From contig OZ237768.1 of assembly GCA_965178125.1 (NCBI GenBank), positions 496,001-560,000 of the forward strand: DNA of 64,000 bases, written 5' to 3'. A program made the position numbers and the translations under genes. Positions 1 through 11,900 of this stretch are shown here, piece after piece (position 1 is the stretch's first letter; every line of letters begins with the position of its first letter). The notes under the pieces were generated by a model. The model was not told the origin of the DNA. It saw nothing but the letters and a program-made list of their open reading frames with translations, and ran no database searches. Source of the stretch: Bilabrum cf. latius. Its lineage: Eukaryota; Bigyra: Bicosoecida; Bigyra; Bicosoecida.

Positions 1-2698
1 CCACATCCACGCACACAGTGATCGGAGCGTTGATGTGGATCGAGTCCAGCGCATGCACCCACCTGGCCGCTGCCGCGTCCCGCTTGGTTGCCTTGGCTGC
101 CATCACCATGGACCCGTATATCCCGTGCTTGTCATCAGGCGTCTTGAGGAACAACCCGCGGTGGATGCAGCGACCTTTGGCACCGCCAGCAACACCACCA
201 GCTGAGCTAAACACTTCCAAGAGCGATGCAGGTCTCGGCACCAGTGCGGTCTTACTCTGAGCAGGTGAACTTTCGGCATGCGCATGCACCGCGCCTGGCA
301 GCTCCCGGGCGGCCTGTAATGCATGCGACAAAAATCGATCTCCGATGGCTTGGATTGTTTTCACTCGCTGCGATTCTCTGTAAGGATTATCTGCAATGTC
401 GAAGCGAGTCTTGTCGATGGCAGTCTGTGGGTAGCTTACTATGAGCTCATTGTCGATTGAGCCCACCTCTACAGGACGCTTGCCTGCGTTTCCAACAACT
501 ACATCGGCCGTTCGAGAGGCACGGGCAGGCGAAGCACCGCTACCGGTGGCAACAACAACGCTGCATTCCTGCACAGTTGTCGCAGCTGGAGATCGATCGA
601 TGCCAGAGCCGTCTGATTGAGTCAGCGCACTCGCTGCGCCACTCGCAAGCTCTGCGCCCGGATCTGCTACTGCAAGACCTGCCTGTTCACTTGCCGGGTC
701 AATCTCGTGAGCATCCAGAGCAGGTTCATATGACTGAAGCACCCGCTCGTCTTGAAGCTCCTCTTCTGGAGACAGGAGCACGCTGGAGTAGCCCTCGGCC
801 AGTGCAGCCAGCCGTTCCGGTACGGGGGCTTCTGCATCTAGATCTAGCTCATCCGCCTCCAGTATTGCATCGTAAGCACCTGCTGCTGTCACAGCCACGG
901 CAGCTCCGGCACCGGAAGCAGGCCCCAGTGAGCCAGTTGCTCCGATTCCAGTTGCAGTGGCAGTGGCAGTGGTACTGGTCTCGGTCGTATCTATCGGTTC
1001 TTTCCCGAGTATTTGGGCGATCGTCAACTGCGAGTCGCGAATGCTTTCATCCGCAGATTTGCCGAGGTAGTGGGTGCCAGAGCTGCCCACGCCAGCGGGT
1101 GCCGGCTGCGTGGCTCCACCAACCCCCGACATGGGGGGATCTGGCCATCCAGAGGACGCTGCCGACTTGCTGCCGGGATCCAGGTCGGATCCACCGGTGG
1201 ATTCTGATTTACCCAGGAGCTCTTCCATGAAGCTCTTGCTGTCGGCGGTTTCCGCCGACCATTCCGCACCGATCCCCCTTGCCTTCTTGATCCGATCTTC
1301 CCGCGCCTTCAGCCCCGCCCCCTTGATCACATTCTCCACCTCCTTCGCAACCTGCCCGACTGACGCAGGCCCTGGCCCGGCCACACCCCCTGGTACTGCC
1401 TCACTGGCCTCCTGCAGCTCTGCCAGCCGCTTCATGAACCCGCCCTCAGAGGCAGCCAGGTCGCACGCCTCTGGCACCCAGTAGCACACGTTGCCCAGGG
1501 CAAGCAGCAAGAGCCGCTCTGCCGTCATGAGCTCTTTCGTTGCGGCAGGCCCAGACAACGTCGAGACAGTACTGGCAGTGGTGCTTGTGCTTGCGAATCG
1601 AGCCGCGGTCGCAGGCTGGCCATCACCACTTCTATTAGTACAGCTTCTTGCGGATCCCGCAGCAGCGCTCGCTTGGCTCGAGGCGGTCCTGATGCGCATC
1701 TTGGCCAGCTCTTTGTTCGACAAGGGCCTGGTCGGCGGAGCTTCGTGTTCAGTAGCCCCGCCAGATGCAGCTGACCCCGACCCCCTGGTGGGTGCACGGG
1801 ATGGTGGTGCGCCAACTGGGCCCAGGATGGGTGTGCTTACCACGGGGGACCCCGGTCCCGGTAACGATTCGCTCTCGATTAGCATCGACCGCAAGGAGCT
1901 GAGCTGCACCAGAAGCTTACGGATAGTGTTGATGGCTCCGTCTTGTTGGGGACACGACGGCTCCTTCGCGGTAGCTGCCGCCGACGGTTCCGATTGATCA
2001 GCCTCGTGCGCCTCCACTTGCTAACCAAGCACGACTGTGGCATTCAACATCAAAGCAGCTGTGGTTGCAATAAGCTTCGGTTCGCTGCTTTCAAGTGATT
2101 TGTCCAGAATCTCCACCAGTTGTCGAATCGAAACACGCGGTGGCAAGATCTTTGATTCACGTGGCGCGGCTTCCCCATCAGCACAAAGCTTTGGTGAAGA
2201 CGCCATCGAAGCTTGATCACACTGCTTTGGCCCTGTCTATTCATTGTCCAGCCATGAGACTGCGGTAGCTTGCGCTGCAACACACGCTGCAAGCATCTCT
2301 GCTGCAAGCCTCCGGCCGCCATTGGAGCGTTCGGTGCAAGGAGCAATGGCAAGAGCTCGGACTACCAGCTCATGACCACGCGCCCGCAGGATATCGTGAA
2401 AACTATAGATAAGGCTCATGCCGCGAACCAAATCGAATGCGAAGTTCAGCTTTGCATCCGTCCAGCGCCCAAGCTTGTTCAAGACTGCATCGATCTCAGC
2501 TGATTCAAACTATACCGAATGGTGATAGCCTGTATCTGCCACCTTCTCACAGACGCTTGCGATCGCTTCGAAATCTCTCTCGCTGAGTTTGCTGCTTGCA
2601 TAATTCTCGATCTAGTCGTTCAACTTGCGTAGCTTTGGTACCAACTTAGACTCTTTGAGAATTCTCCCGAATGCAACACTTGCTCTATATGGGTACAT
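1..2698 (-). CDS. PUL-domain protein (PLAA/Ufd3-like), C-terminus beyond window
   Basis: The frame is open from an ATG at 2698 to the left edge if TAG is sense; in-frame TAGs lie at 2612, 2510, 2237 and 2021. The first ~420 residues look like the armadillo-type PUL domain of PLAA/Doa1, which binds Cdc48/p97. The start MYPYRASVAFGRIL matches the usual domain opening, followed by a KLRKLND segment and an ERDFEAIASV helix. Further on come an IATTAALMLNATVVL helix and a LLLLALGNVCYW helix, both typical of the fold. The C-terminal part (~1400 to 1) is low-complexity Ala/Ser/Pro/Gly followed by a more ordered stretch near the edge that I do not recognise. No WD40 or PFU region can precede the PUL domain, because a divergent gene starts 230 bp upstream. 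Role in ubiquitin/p97 handling is inferred from the family; the domain call is by eye. Confidence 0.66.
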
Positions 2699-2927
2699 CT
2701 AGACTAGAGCGTACGATTCAAGAACTGTATGGTAAAAGCAGTCCCGGGGACGCAAAGTAGACCGAGCAAGTTGCGACCAACCCGGCGGCGGGCGGGCCCA
2801 GCGATTGTACAGGTTGCAACCGCGACCATAAACGGATCGATCTAGTGTTTACACCTTTGCGTGGAGTTCGAGACACCGGAATCAAAAGTTACCGGGCTTT
2901 TTATACCCAACACTACGTACATTCCGA
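2699..2927. promoter_or_regulatory. Divergent intergenic region, presumed bidirectional promoter
   Basis: The 229 bp separate the start codons of two divergent genes, so both promoters and 5' leaders must lie here or inside the neighbours. It holds a perfect 10-bp palindrome GGTTGCAACC at 2812-2821 and a related GTTGCGACCAAC at 2770-2781. No TATA box is evident. A regulatory function is inferred from position only. Confidence 0.5.
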
Positions 2928-5900
2928 ATGGCAGGTCGGAAAGAGAGCCCAAGATACGCCTTTGGACGTTACGCCGGCGCTGGAGTGAGATGGCTATCGC
3001 CTTAGTTTGTTGTGAATGGTACTTGCGCCCTACTCGTCTACAATCCTGTCGCTTGCATTTGTTCAACTATTTAAACAATCTTGCAGGGTATTGCCAAAGG
3101 AGATCGCTCTCATTTGGACGAAGCAGAGCTAGCAGAGTTCGACTGGCAGCGAAACACTTTTAAGGATGCAACTGACAAGCCGTATTGGCTGCAAGGAGAT
3201 GCCGCCTTCGACTCCAAGACTAACAAATTTAGGCGAAGACAGATTCGCTACTAGAAGCCAGTGAAAGACGCGATTCGTGCCCTATGGGTGCTCTTCAAGA
3301 AGGACCGCGCAATGACGGTCAGCAAGAGCGAGTACGTCGCATTCCTGATGCGAGTTTGTAAGCTTGTGATTCCTGACTTGGATAAAGACAGGGCGAAGGA
3401 ATTGGCGATGGACGACTGGGCAAAGGACTCCCGTGGGAGCAAGACGATGTCCTACAAGCACTTCATGGATGCAGTGAGATGCTCGATGAGGTCCATCAGC
3501 GCGTTGCACGTTGAGGCGGTTGCACCGCGGCCCGCGCGACGTGCTTCTTTTTCCTGTAGTCGCACACGGCATGCCCTTTCGTGTTGCTGCTGGAAATTGC
3601 TGCCTACTCCTTGACCCTCCCATCCCATCCCATCCAATGATGATATGCTCGCTCGCCTGCCCGATTGGGAGCCTCCTCAGAATGCTCGCCTCCCATCCCT
3701 CCATCCCTCCCTTCCCCCGTCGCTCGCTCGCTCGCTCTTGCGCAGATGTTCGAACTCGCCGACATGTGGTGCCCCACCATTGAAGCCAACGACTACGCGA
3801 GGCTCCTTAGGACAGTGAGGTTCAAGCTCACGCGAGTTGTGGTGTCCTCGTCCTCGGGCAGTGCAAGGGGCGGCAAGAGGGGCAGAAACAAGAACAAGCG
3901 AAGACTCAGGGCCGTCGTCCGCAGGGTCACGCCGGGGGAGGCAGAGAGGCTCACGAGAGAGAGGGCAAATCAGCTCAGGGGACGCCCGGGGGATCTGCTG
4001 CGGTACCTTGGAAAGCCGGCGGATGGTTCCGCTGGGTTGCGCGGCGCCGGGAAGGGTGCCCAGCAGACCCGCGGTCGCTCGGCCGAAGGTCGCGTATCCG
4101 GAGGTTCCGCTAGTGGCAGCGGCGGCGCCGCGCGCAGCCAGGCACGGCAGGCGCGCAGTGCTTCAGGTTCCCGCACCACGTCTGGGCGTGCGGGCCACAT
4201 CGCCCGCCCAGTGGTGAAGCATGGGGAAGTGGTCCCCCACAAGCAAGGGGGTGACTGGGATAGACCCTGGAGGAGGGGGGGGTCACCCCCCGCCAACCGG
4301 AGGGGAAAGAAGGTTCGCTCGAGTTCGGGCTCTCAGGGCATGCCAGCCGGCAAGGGTCGCCTCGGGGGCGGCGGGTCCCTTTCGGCGCGGGGCGCCGGCG
4401 GAGTGTACTCGTCACACAGCAGGAAGTCCCGCGATGGGGGGGTCTCCCCCAGCACAGGGTCCCGGTCCCTGCAGCACGCGGCCTCCCACGACGATCTGAT
4501 GGCGGCTGTGGGCACGGTCTTCGGCGGCCTTGGGGGTGCAGCGAACGGTGGTGCGGGACGCGACCGTGCGATGCACGACGAGAAGAAGAGCGGGGTGGCG
4601 AGGGGGGTGCCCCTGCCTCCTCCCGGACTGGCCGCCGCCGGACCCAGCGTTGCCGGCAGCGTCACGGGAGACTCGGCGAGCGGGTCGGGATCCGGAGCCG
4701 GAAGCGTGGGCGGGGAAGAAGGTGGGCACGAAAACGAAGATGAAGACGATGACATGCTGGCCATCGGACTTGCCACCGGCATGGATATGGGCATCGCACT
4801 GCCGCACAAGCGCCGCTCCCCCTCCCCAGACCATGGGGGACCCGCCCACAGGGGACTGGCACCGCCTCCGGGGGTAAGCGAGGAACCTTCGCTGGCCAGC
4901 ATGCGAAGCGCGGGGAGGCACTCACAGGCATCGTTGCTGTCAGAGTCTTCCGTGGGAAGCGTGGGATCGACCGGATCCTCCGCCAGCAGGCGCAGGCGAA
5001 AGCGCGGTGCTGTGCGTGGCAGTGGCAAGGACTCGCAGGCGATGCGGGGCCACCTGCCTCCACCTCTAAACCGCGGCGACAGCCACATGGATGAGGGTGA
5101 CTCGCACTCGGTGTCCAACCACAGCCACGCCAGCAGAGGACATTCGCCTTTGCCTCCTGGTCTGGAGCCCGTGTGGGACGCAGCGGGGGAAGAAGGTGCA
5201 GTCATGGCTGCGGATGGCCTGCCCGCGCCTTTGCCCACCAGGGAGGTGGACAGAGACGAAGAGACGGGAAACGATGCCGACGTGCAGCTGGGGGTGTCTG
5301 CATTCAGCTGGGAAGCGCCTGATGGCGTGGAGGATGGCGTGGAGGATGGCCAGCACGGCGACGGTTACGGCAAAAAACCAGACGATGGGGCTGATGAGTC
5401 CGCGGGTGGCGACGGCCTTGTGGACTGGGTTGAGATCATGGAGGAGGACGAAGATGGGAACCTGGTGGCGGCAGATCTGGGCAGGAATGACCGCGTCAAG
5501 ATCGAGTGGGCACAGCTGTCCGAGATTGAAGTGGCGGATGAGCTGCTGCCACCCTCACCCGAAGCATCAGCTGATGCCGGCAACGGGCCTGAGAGGGAGG
5601 GGGAGGGGCCCGCCAGCGGTGCAGGCGCGAACGAAGGGCTGGGACATTCCGAAGCGGCCAAGGAGGAAAGGGAGGCAGGCTCGGCAGGCGCGGGCGGGGC
5701 CAGCGCAGCCGCTGGGCGATCTGGCTCGCCCAACCGGTTTGGGTCTGACCCTCAGGCAGCGAGGCTCAGCGTGGACATGGACTCGGCGCAGGAAGTCAGC
5801 GGGTTCCAGGTCAACCTCAGTCCCGACGAGGCCGCTAAACTGCGGAACCAAGGCGCCGCGCGCACCACTAGCAGCGTGCATCGCGACGGGGACTCGACTA

Positions 5901-8900
5901 GGACCGGTGCATCGCATTCCACGTCATCGGGCTCCGGTGCGCGTTCTCCGTGGGCTGCTGCCGGGATGGCAGCCAAGGCAGCTGGCGTGGGCAAGGCCAA
6001 GTCGCGGTTTCACGGCATCTTGGCTCGTCACAGGGAGCACAAGGAGGCCGAGAGGAGGCAGGGGCAGGGCTCCGGTGCCACTGCCATGGTCGCTTGGCGG
6101 AGGATGCGATCAGCAGTGCGACCCGCGCTGGGTCTTGCGGCCATGTTCTCGCCCGCAGCCGCACATGCAGACCAGGACAACGCGGGTACAGGGTCGCCAC
6201 TCGGCTCTACCTCTGGCGACGGCGGCGGCAGCGGCAGCGGGGAGACCCCTCTGTCGAGATCTTTGTCAAGGCAGGGTACCGGTCGCGGCAGCTTCCAATC
6301 CGATGGGTCCGTGCGACACAGCAGTCCCAGTCCCAGCTCTGCAGCAAGCGGCAGTCAGGGCCGCAGCCCATTACAGGTGACTTCCAGCGTAAAATCGCTC
6401 CTGAGCGTAGCGTCAGCCATGCGCATGGAGCATCTCCTCAAATCGGAGGGGTCGGCGGCTTTCCTCGCCAAGCACTCAGTCAACGGGATGCCGCACCCTG
6501 GCATGATCATCGCAGCCAGGCGAGCCGCAAGAACCTGGCTGCGGACCACCCAAGAAGGCGGGAATCAGTCTCCCGAACGAGGCGGCGGTGATGGTGGGAC
6601 GTCATCGCGAGGCAGTCGCTCGCTCGTGTCCAGTGGCAGCCAGGGAGCCGGCGAGCTGATTCACGCCGGCGAGGGCGATTTGGGTGTGACCCCCATGGTG
6701 ACTTTTGGTGGGCACGTGTACACGTTTAGTGAGATTGATGCGCTCGTCGACGAGCCTGATTTTGACCTGAACACGCCGAAGGGCGCCGCTGCCGGAGGGG
6801 CGGGCCCCATGCCCAGGAAGTCGTCGGTAACCGACCAGGAGGCGCCGGAGGGGACGCTGGATGGTTCCGCAGGCGCCGCGCAAGGCAAAGGGCTGTCTGT
6901 GTCCACGCACGCGCCCCCAACCGGCCGCTCCCCGCTGCAGTCTCCCTTGCTTTAGAGGAGAGGGGGTCGCGTGCCTGCCCTGTCCGTGGCTGTGGCACCA
7001 GCGAGCGCAAGCGAGGAAGCCGACGCTGAGGATGGCGGGGCGCACGGCGATGGCAACGCTGACACCGATGGTCAAACTGGCGTAGATACATCTGGTTCAA
7101 GGTCCTCCGATAGCCCGGACCCCAGCTCGACCGCATCTTCCATGGCGCAGTCGGCGCTGACCCCTCAGGCAGAGCAGGCGCGCGCCCAGTGCATGCGCCG
7201 CGCCTCAGAAATGGCGATGGAGGACCTACAGGCGGAGCAGGTGGAATCCAACAAGGCGCACAGAAGCTCGCAACTGGGCCTTCACGTTGATGTGACGAGT
7301 GATCGGGAGGGCTCGGATGGTGGTACCCCTGAGGGCAAGCGGGACGAGGACGAGGGCGACGGACAGGGAACCAAGGAGCTGCCGGAGGGGGAACAGCCGT
7401 ACGCCCGATCGGCTGACGTATCGGCCGTGGTGCCTCACCTGCCCGAGTCGCTTGTAGACGTGGACGGGGGGCGTTCTGCGGACGACCAACTAGCCGTTGA
7501 GCTGTCTAGGGAGACCGGATCCCAAGAGGGCGAAGAGACCAAGGAGGGTGATGACGAGATCGACGCAGGGCAGGGTGCACCCGCGGACACCGGCATCACA
7601 GGGACACGTGGGCTGGACGTCCCGAGGCTGTGGGTGACGCACGACTTCGACCCATCCGTGACCGGAGATCCCAGCGACAGTTTCGCTTCCTCTGCGAATG
7701 GGGCGCTGCAGCTGCGCCTGAGGACGCACGCGCTGGCTCGCGGCCTCTCGAAGGCAATCGGGTGCGTGCTGCTGACTCGCGAATCCGTGTGCGAGCAGGC
7801 TTGGCGCCTCGTTGAAGAGGAAAGGGGCGAGTGGGAGAGGGACGAAGCGGCCGCCCTGAAACTGGAGCAGATCGTGCTGGAAGAGGAGCAAAAATGGAGG
7901 AAAAAGGAGGTAGCTAGGGCAAAGAAGCTCTACCGCAAGGCAGTGAAGAAGATCAAGGGCAAGAAGGGTGGCAAGCTGGTTGGCAAGAAGAAGGCTCAGA
8001 TGGAGGAACTGGAGGCCAAAGGGCCGCTAAACAACGCCGGTGTGGCATCGGACGAGGACTGGCTGGCCGGCCTTAAGTCCGGAATCGTAACAAGGAAGCA
8101 GACGAGGGAGCAAGGACGGAGAGCAAGGTCCGTCACGACCCCGGCAGTGCGAGCTGCCGCTGAAGCCATGGCCCGGGGTCAGGCGGTGGGGCACGGCGTG
8201 GTGGCGATGCTGCTGGTGGAGGCAATGGTGGGATGCGTGGAGGAAGGGACAGGCTTCGTACTGCAGGGCATCGATGTGGAGGGAGAGGAATGGGGCAACA
8301 GGCTCCGTGCTGCCGCCAAGGCCTTTGTGATCGGCCGGACCAAGTACCAGAAATGGGCCACTAAGAAGGACAAGGAACGTTCGCTGGCTCGAGCCCGGGC
8401 CGTGCTTGAGGCCAACCGAGGCGTGCTGGTGGCAGGCAGGACTCGCGTCGCTTTTGGTGCCGCGGAGAGGACTCTTCTCCAGGAGACGATGGACAGGGCC
8501 GCAGCACTTCGAGGCGGTGAAGGAAGCGATGCAGTGGTTGATGGGAGTGGGGCACCGAGTGCTGACCAGGGCAAGGGATCCGGAGTAGGGACTGCGGCGG
8601 GAAGCGGCGCGGCTGCATCCGGCGCGGGCGAAGACGATGGTGCGGCTGCTCACGGGGACGAATCGAGCGGACCCAAACCAGAGTACCCCGTGCTGGGCCG
8701 CCTGCCCCTTGCCGCGCAAGCCGCGCTGCTTGGTGAAGACCCGTTGATCTCGGCTGCGGCTGCGTTCGGCGATGAGGAGGACCGCCGGATCGCAGTGGAG
8801 ACCGCCACTGGGGCGATCGAGGCATTCCACTGCGAGGCGGCCGATCGCGGGTTTGACGCCCAGATCCGGTTCGGGCCTCCGCTGTCTATTATCCGGAGCG

Positions 8901-11900
8901 AAGAGGACTTGCTGCCCACGTCAGCCGTTCGCGTGGACGGTGCAGGGCTCTGCAAGGCAATGCAACCCGGACGCGGTGTGGATGCGCGGCTTGCAGTGGA
9001 CTGCGAGGCCGGAAGAATCATCCGCCTCGCGAAAGATGCTGCTGCGTACGAGCCGAGTTCGACCAGCGGCAGCGGAGAACAAATTGGGGCTGGAATCGCG
9101 ACCAATGATGGGTTTGCCCTGGCTGCGTGCCCGGGCCTCATGCACACATCCAGCTTGCTATCCCCTCTATCCTGCCGCGTGGCCGCATCGATCGCAGCCG
9201 CTGGAGCTGAGACTCCGCATGGGTTGGCACTTAACGCGGCTCGGCGGAAGGTCAGGCTGGCGCCTCTGCTGCAGCCCGCTGCTGCATGGCCTGCAACTAG
9301 GGAGGCGTGCGTCGGTGATGCGGCGCGTAGGAGGGCAGCATCGGCCTGGCGGGAGCGTGCGGCATGCTCGAGGCCGGTGCAGCCTTCCTCCCTTGCTTCG
9401 GCAGCGGAGGGGCTTGCTGCCGCGGCGGACGGTGACGATTACGCAGAGCAGGATCCAGAGGGCGAGGTGGAGGCAGGGATCGGTTCCGCAAATGCGCGGC
9501 GTGCACGCACCGCGCTGGCCAGGCGATCCGCGCAGCTGGCCTTACGGACCGGTACACACGTGTGTGCCGTGCCGTCCTCCGTTCTGGCGGGCGGGCTGGG
9601 TTCCGACGTGGTTGCCGAGAGGAGCCCACTACTGGGCCTTGGGCTAGATGGGGCCGCGTGGTGGCAGGCAGACGCCGGGGCAGAGTACGCCGAAGGCGGA
9701 GGCAGGGGCGCTGCTACTTCCGTTCCCTGGGATTCGTGGACACCTGACGAGGAGGCCGACGAGGAAGACTTCGGCGTGAAGCCAGGCGTGCTGCCCGTGG
9801 AGGAACAGGAAGGTGCCGAGGAGGCGCTGGCGGCCGCGGAGGTGCTTACAAGGAGGGGGGACTCGTGGGGCATGGCGGGACCGATCGGAGCAAGGGAACA
9901 CCAGCACGTGCGAGCCGCGGCGGACGATACTGCCATCGTGACGAGCGTGAATGGAGCTGCGAGGGACGCGGACGAAGACCCCGAGGACGAGGAGCAAGAG
10001 GGCAAGGCGCTCGAGGCAGGTGACCGCGATGCCGCTGATGCGCTGCCGCCCCTCGGTCCGTACCAGTCGCGCCGCACCCGCGCTTGGCGAGACGCGCAGG
10101 AGGTAGCCTCTGCAGGTCACGAGGGCGAGGTCAGGGGCATGCCGGCAAGGGGTCTGCTGCCCCCGCCGCCATTCCGCAGGCCACGCATGGCCGTGGTTGT
10201 TCCCTACGGCGCGCGTGTGACGAGTGCGAGTGCGACCCGCAACGGACATCGGCGGCCAGGCGTCAGCTCCGCTGCATTCCGGCTGCCTCTGCACCCCCAC
10301 GCGAGCGCTGACGCCCCGATGCGCAAAGTGCTGGCGGTGCACTCGGGCGTTCACCACGCGCACGGTCACTCTCACGGTCACTCCAGCCGCACGCACCTTT
10401 CGGAGTGGGCATCGCCCTGGCTGGCGCCCCACATCTCCAGACCTGCAGCGGGTGCGGCACCGCTTCGGTTTGCGCTGGAAACCACGGTGCAGGCGAATCA
10501 TGCCATCGAGGAGGCCATGCAGGCCGCTCTGGTGGCACTGCAAGGAAGCTCGGGCTCCCAGCTCGGATCCGCCTCTGGGGCGTTGCCCAGCACGGTGGCT
10601 CTCGCAAGGCCCCTGCCGCGGGCGAGGCCTCTTCCCATTCCGGCCTCTATGCTGACCGTGCTGACGACGGGGCCTGCCCTGTCTTAGTAGGAGGACGAGG
10701 AGGGTGGGGAGGATGAGGGGGAGGAGGAAGAAGAAGAGGAAGAGGACGGGGGTGGCAAGCCGTCCGCCGCAAAGAAACTCGCAAAGGCCAACAAAGCAGC
10801 CTTCAAGGGCTTGCGCTCCGCACGGGCCGTCGCACTGGAAATGCTCAGGGGGTTGCAGAAGAAGATAGTGGCTCCATCCAAGCTTGCAGCCGTGGCCCGT
10901 CTGCTCCTGCGCGGCATCTTGCCGGATGATGAGGCCACGCGGGGCGCCGGAGACGGGTCGTGGCTGGGCCAGCGGGGCGGGTGGTTCGCGGCAGCTGCCG
11001 GAGAGGCACAGGCAGAGAGCGAGTTCACGCTAGCGTCTGGTCAGGGCATGAAAGACGCCTTCGTGAGCGAGGCAGATGACGGGGCACAGCGGGCACTGCA
11101 GCAGCTGGCCCCCTTCAGCCAGCTGGGCCATATGCTGCTTCGCGCATCCTCGGCAGACGCCGTGCAGCGAATCTTGGCGCCGTCCCGCAGGAGTGACGGA
11201 GGGAATGGCGGCGACATGGTGCGCGCCTCAGAGTCGGGACAGCTTGGGATGGCCATGGCCGGCCCGAAAGGGGCAGTACTCAGGCAGCGAGCCGCAGCCG
11301 CGGCAGCCTTTGCGCTTCGGAGGTGCTGGAGCCCGTTCGGCAGGCACTGTCCCGTGGCGTGGGTTGAAATGGGCGCTGCAGTGGAGGGAAGGTGGGACTG
11401 CGCAGCCGAGTACCGCGGCTGCCTGTACCTCATCTCCGGTGCAAGGCAGTTGGCGCAGTTCCTGAGGTGCCCCAGGCGCTACATTGACGTCAGCGCGACC
11501 ACTCAGAGCGGACTCGGCAACGCCAGTGCATCAAACCGTGGTGCTCCTGACATGCCGCCAAAGCAGAGGATCGCCGTAGTGGGACCCAGGATGGCTGCCC
11601 CGATGACTTCGCTGGAATCTGCTGCGATTGAAGGAGCAGTAGGGCAGGCCATGCGGCCGCACGGTGGTGGTGATGCTTCGACTGCAGATGGATAGGACAC
11701 TCCCATTCGGAAGGTGGATGTCCGCAGCGCTGTGCAGGCAGCGATCATGCTGGCCTGGGAGCAGATCACTAGCGAAGAAGACAGGCTGGGCGAGGACATC
11801 AGAGCCGCGTGCGATGCTGCCTCTGCTGCCGCCGAGGAGGCAGAGGAGAAGAAGCAGCGGAAGGCACTGAAGAAGACCGCCAGCAAAGGCAAGCCAAAGG

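Noticed and set aside
457-1230. Long + strand reading frame opposite the PUL gene
   Set aside because: It is a GC-rich antisense shadow. The - strand frame runs through the whole region and has family resemblance; the + frame has Arg/Pro/Leu-rich noise composition.
4333-5238. Long - strand frame (Pro/Ser-rich) under the giant + strand gene
   Set aside because: It is antisense shadow of Gly/Ser-rich coding sequence, with no domain and no introns or start context.
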